This document shows, one piece after another, positions 39,940 through 41,504 of a stretch of 41,504 nucleotides of DNA. Within the stretch, counting starts at the first letter, position 1. Every line of letters starts with the position of its first letter. Location: positions 1-41,504 of the IMG/VR virus record IMGVR_UViG_3300030116_001958, one strand, 5' to 3'. The translations under genes and the position numbers were made by a program. The notes beneath the pieces were generated by a model. The model did not search any database. It saw only the letters and a list, made by a program, of their open reading frames with translations, and was not told the DNA's origin. Source of the stretch: a virus.

Positions 39940-41504
39940 TACGCTAATCTCTTTGTTGTTGTTCTAAATTCAATAGATATTTCATTAATCTTTATACCTT
40001 TAGTAGTTCCTGTAGCAACTGTATTTTGTATTTTTAATTTAATACTTTGACATTGTACAATAGAACTAGGTACTAATTTTAAAATAGTAGGTGTCGAAAC
40101 GCTAGAAAAATTACCTGTTAATGTAGTAAAACTTGTTGAGCTATCAGTTGCAAATGATACAGGATTAGTATGTGATGCATCAGACTCATAAGTCACATAA
40201 ATAGCGTATATTCTTTTTATTCTACCAGGACTATCAAAATCTATATCTTTAGTTGTAAAAGTAAAATTACCATTAGCATGTGCTTTTGGAATATCTTTCC
40301 AAACAACTATTCCTGGATTTGTAGTTCTTGGTGCTTGACTAGAACTAATAAAATTATTACCACCACCACTTATTAAGAAATCACTAGATCCATATTGATG
40401 TGCATCTTCTATTGCTAAAATATCATTGTGAGAACCTGGTATATCAGTTGTGATTACATTATTTCTATTTGTCCAATTTACAAAATTAGTTATAACTGTT
40501 TCAGTTGGAGTAACTGATGTAGAGTTGTCTGCTTTTACTATAGCATTATTTTTAAAATCATATAGATATGCATTATTATTATCCTTAATACAATCTTTGA
40601 CTATTATTAAATATCTATGCTCATTATGATACCCTAATATTGTACCTTTGGTATAAAAACTAATCCATGATTCTGTTTTTAATTTATTTTCTAGCAAATT
40701 CTTAACTTGACCATTGTATAAATATAAACCATATTTACCAGCCCATACTACACCAAACTCAGTTTTTACTAAAGCTGATGCCATTTCACATCCAGCTCTT
40801 TCTATTGTATTTTCTAAAAACCAGTTTGATGGATTAGGGTTAGCAATATTAATTATAAATAGCTTATCTCTTTTATAAGCAAGTAATCTATCAGAAAAAC
40901 TAGATAGAGCAGTAAACTCACTTGCATCACCTTGTACAACATCTATAAAATTATCTCTTGGAAATGTATCAAACTTATTTATAGGTGTATACATTATTCT
41001 ATCTCTAAACTGCTTAAGAACATTATCACTCATCTTAGTTCTTATATTTGCAACGAAGCATCTTCTATTTGTTACCTCTGCAGCTTTATAGCCTTCACCT
41101 ACTCCACTTATTGTTATTTTTTCTTGTTCATTAGAAAAACCATTTAATATTTCATAAGTTTCTAAATTAATATCAGTACAATGTATAGACTCAGCTTTAG
41201 CTTGTGTTGCAGATGAATTATCAGACCAAGCAGATACATTATCATCTGTTTCAAAATTTAAATTCAAATTAGGTCTAATACCTTTTGTCATATCTACATC
41301 AATCAATAAGAAAAAAGGATCTTGTGTACCATCTACTCTAGCATATATTCTTGCACCACTTATTCTAGAATCATAAGCTGCATTTGCATATAAAGCAAAT
41401 TCTAATTTTTTATTAGCACCACTTGGAGTAAAAGTATTATTACTTGTTGGTATAAATAGTAATGATTCCTGATTACCATCATATATATAGGATACAGCTA
41501 TTTG
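39939..41504 (-). CDS. Tail nozzle-like protein, C-terminal part
   Basis: This is the C-terminal part of the about 890-residue protein whose N terminus is at 1-1220. A TTG in frame at 41306 can look like a start, but the frame is open well upstream through 41504 and on across the circular join, so it is internal. The sequence includes FRDRIMYTPINKFDTFPRDN, FIDVVQGDASEFTALSSFSD and GVVWAGKYGLYLYNGQVKNL. This is the beta-propeller style of short-tail nozzle and stabilisation proteins. Its stop overlaps the 65-residue gene as TAATG. Confidence 0.75.
   Translation of the reverse strand, partial: QIAVSYIYDGNQESLLFIPTSNNTFTPSGANKKLEFALYANAAYDSRISGARIYARVDGTQDPFFLLIDVDMTKGIRPNLNLNFETDDNVSAWSDNSSATQAKAESIHCTDINLETYEILNGFSNEQEKITISGVGEGYKAAEVTNRRCFVANIRTKMSDNVLKQFRDRIMYTPINKFDTFPRDNFIDVVQGDASEFTALSSFSDRLLAYKRDKLFIINIANPNPSNWFLENTIERAGCEMASALVKTEFGVVWAGKYGLYLYNGQVKNLLENKLKTESWISFYTKGTILGYHNEHRYLIIVKDCIKDNNNAYLYDFKNNAIVKADNSTSVTPTETVITNFVNWTNRNNVITTDIPGSHNDILAIEDAHQYGSSDFLISGGGNNFISSSQAPRTTNPGIVVWKDIPKAHANGNFTFTTKDIDFDSPGRIKRIYAIYVTYESDASHTNPVSFATDSSTSFTTLTGNFSSVSTPTILKLVPSSIVQCQSIKLKIQNTVATGTTKGIKINEISIEFRTTTKRLA
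41392..41504. repeat. Right copy of 113-bp terminal direct repeat
   Basis: Identical to 1-113 and in frame with it. See the left copy. The duplicate accounts for the extra 113 bases beyond a genome of about 41,391 bp. Confidence 0.9.

Noticed and set aside
41304-41306. TTG as start of a 455-residue tail protein
   Set aside because: The frame is open upstream to the window end and across the circular join to a GTG at 1220.
1-41504. Lysogeny functions, CRISPR arrays, insertion sequences
   Set aside because: No integrase or transposase motifs, no repressor-like helix-turn-helix gene of usual size, and no regularly spaced repeats were seen.

Overview
The window is one complete or nearly complete genome of an AT-rich (roughly 30% GC by eye) tailed phage. 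The first 113 bases are repeated exactly at the end (1-113 = 41392-41504), and the gene cut by the window edge reads in frame across that join, so the molecule is best read as a circularly permuted genome of about 41,391 bp. The virion genes point to a short-tailed (podovirus-like) phage. They include a P22-type portal, a terminase, a scaffold and an HK97-fold capsid protein. There is a nozzle-like tail protein and very large internal/ejection proteins, but no tape measure, tail tube or sheath. Small lysine-rich proteins of the DUF5872 and DUF6321 type and an S74 fibre resemble families common in marine and other aquatic phages. Clear Shine-Dalgarno sites argue for a bacterial host that uses them. 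The host itself cannot be named from this sequence.

Layout. Two arms diverge from an intergenic control region at about 18,720-19,003. The rightward arm (19,004-27,207, + strand) holds small early genes and the replication/recombination block. These are a DUF2958 protein, a Sak3-like annealing protein, an SSB-like protein, a fused archaeo-eukaryotic primase plus DnaB-type helicase, an Hjc-like resolvase, and DUF6878- and DUF6915-like proteins. Several intrinsic terminators and base-paired intergenic RNAs punctuate this arm. The leftward arm (18,716 down to 1, then 41,391 down to 27,263, - strand) holds packaging, head, connector, fibre, small basic proteins, lysis, tail nozzle and ejection genes. 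The arms converge at a terminator at 27,212-27,278.

The most notable gene is a 2,625-residue ORF (27706-35583). It carries a D-x-D-x-D motif (residues 1193-1197, DKDID) in a context resembling the two-barrel (double-psi beta-barrel) RNA polymerase active site of crAss-like phage virion polymerases. A Lys-containing barrel-like segment lies near residue 823. Its N terminus looks membrane-active and its C terminus resembles phage polyvalent proteins. No other RNA polymerase and no DNA polymerase is visible. The likely scheme is that the phage injects its own RNA polymerase to start transcription, primes and unwinds DNA with its primase-helicase, and borrows the host DNA polymerase.

The leftward arm is tightly packed, with many TAATG and ATGA stop-start overlaps. 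These reveal several genes shorter than 60 codons (34, 37, 40, 49, 50, 50 and 58 residues). No integrase, repressor, tRNA, insertion sequence or CRISPR array was found.
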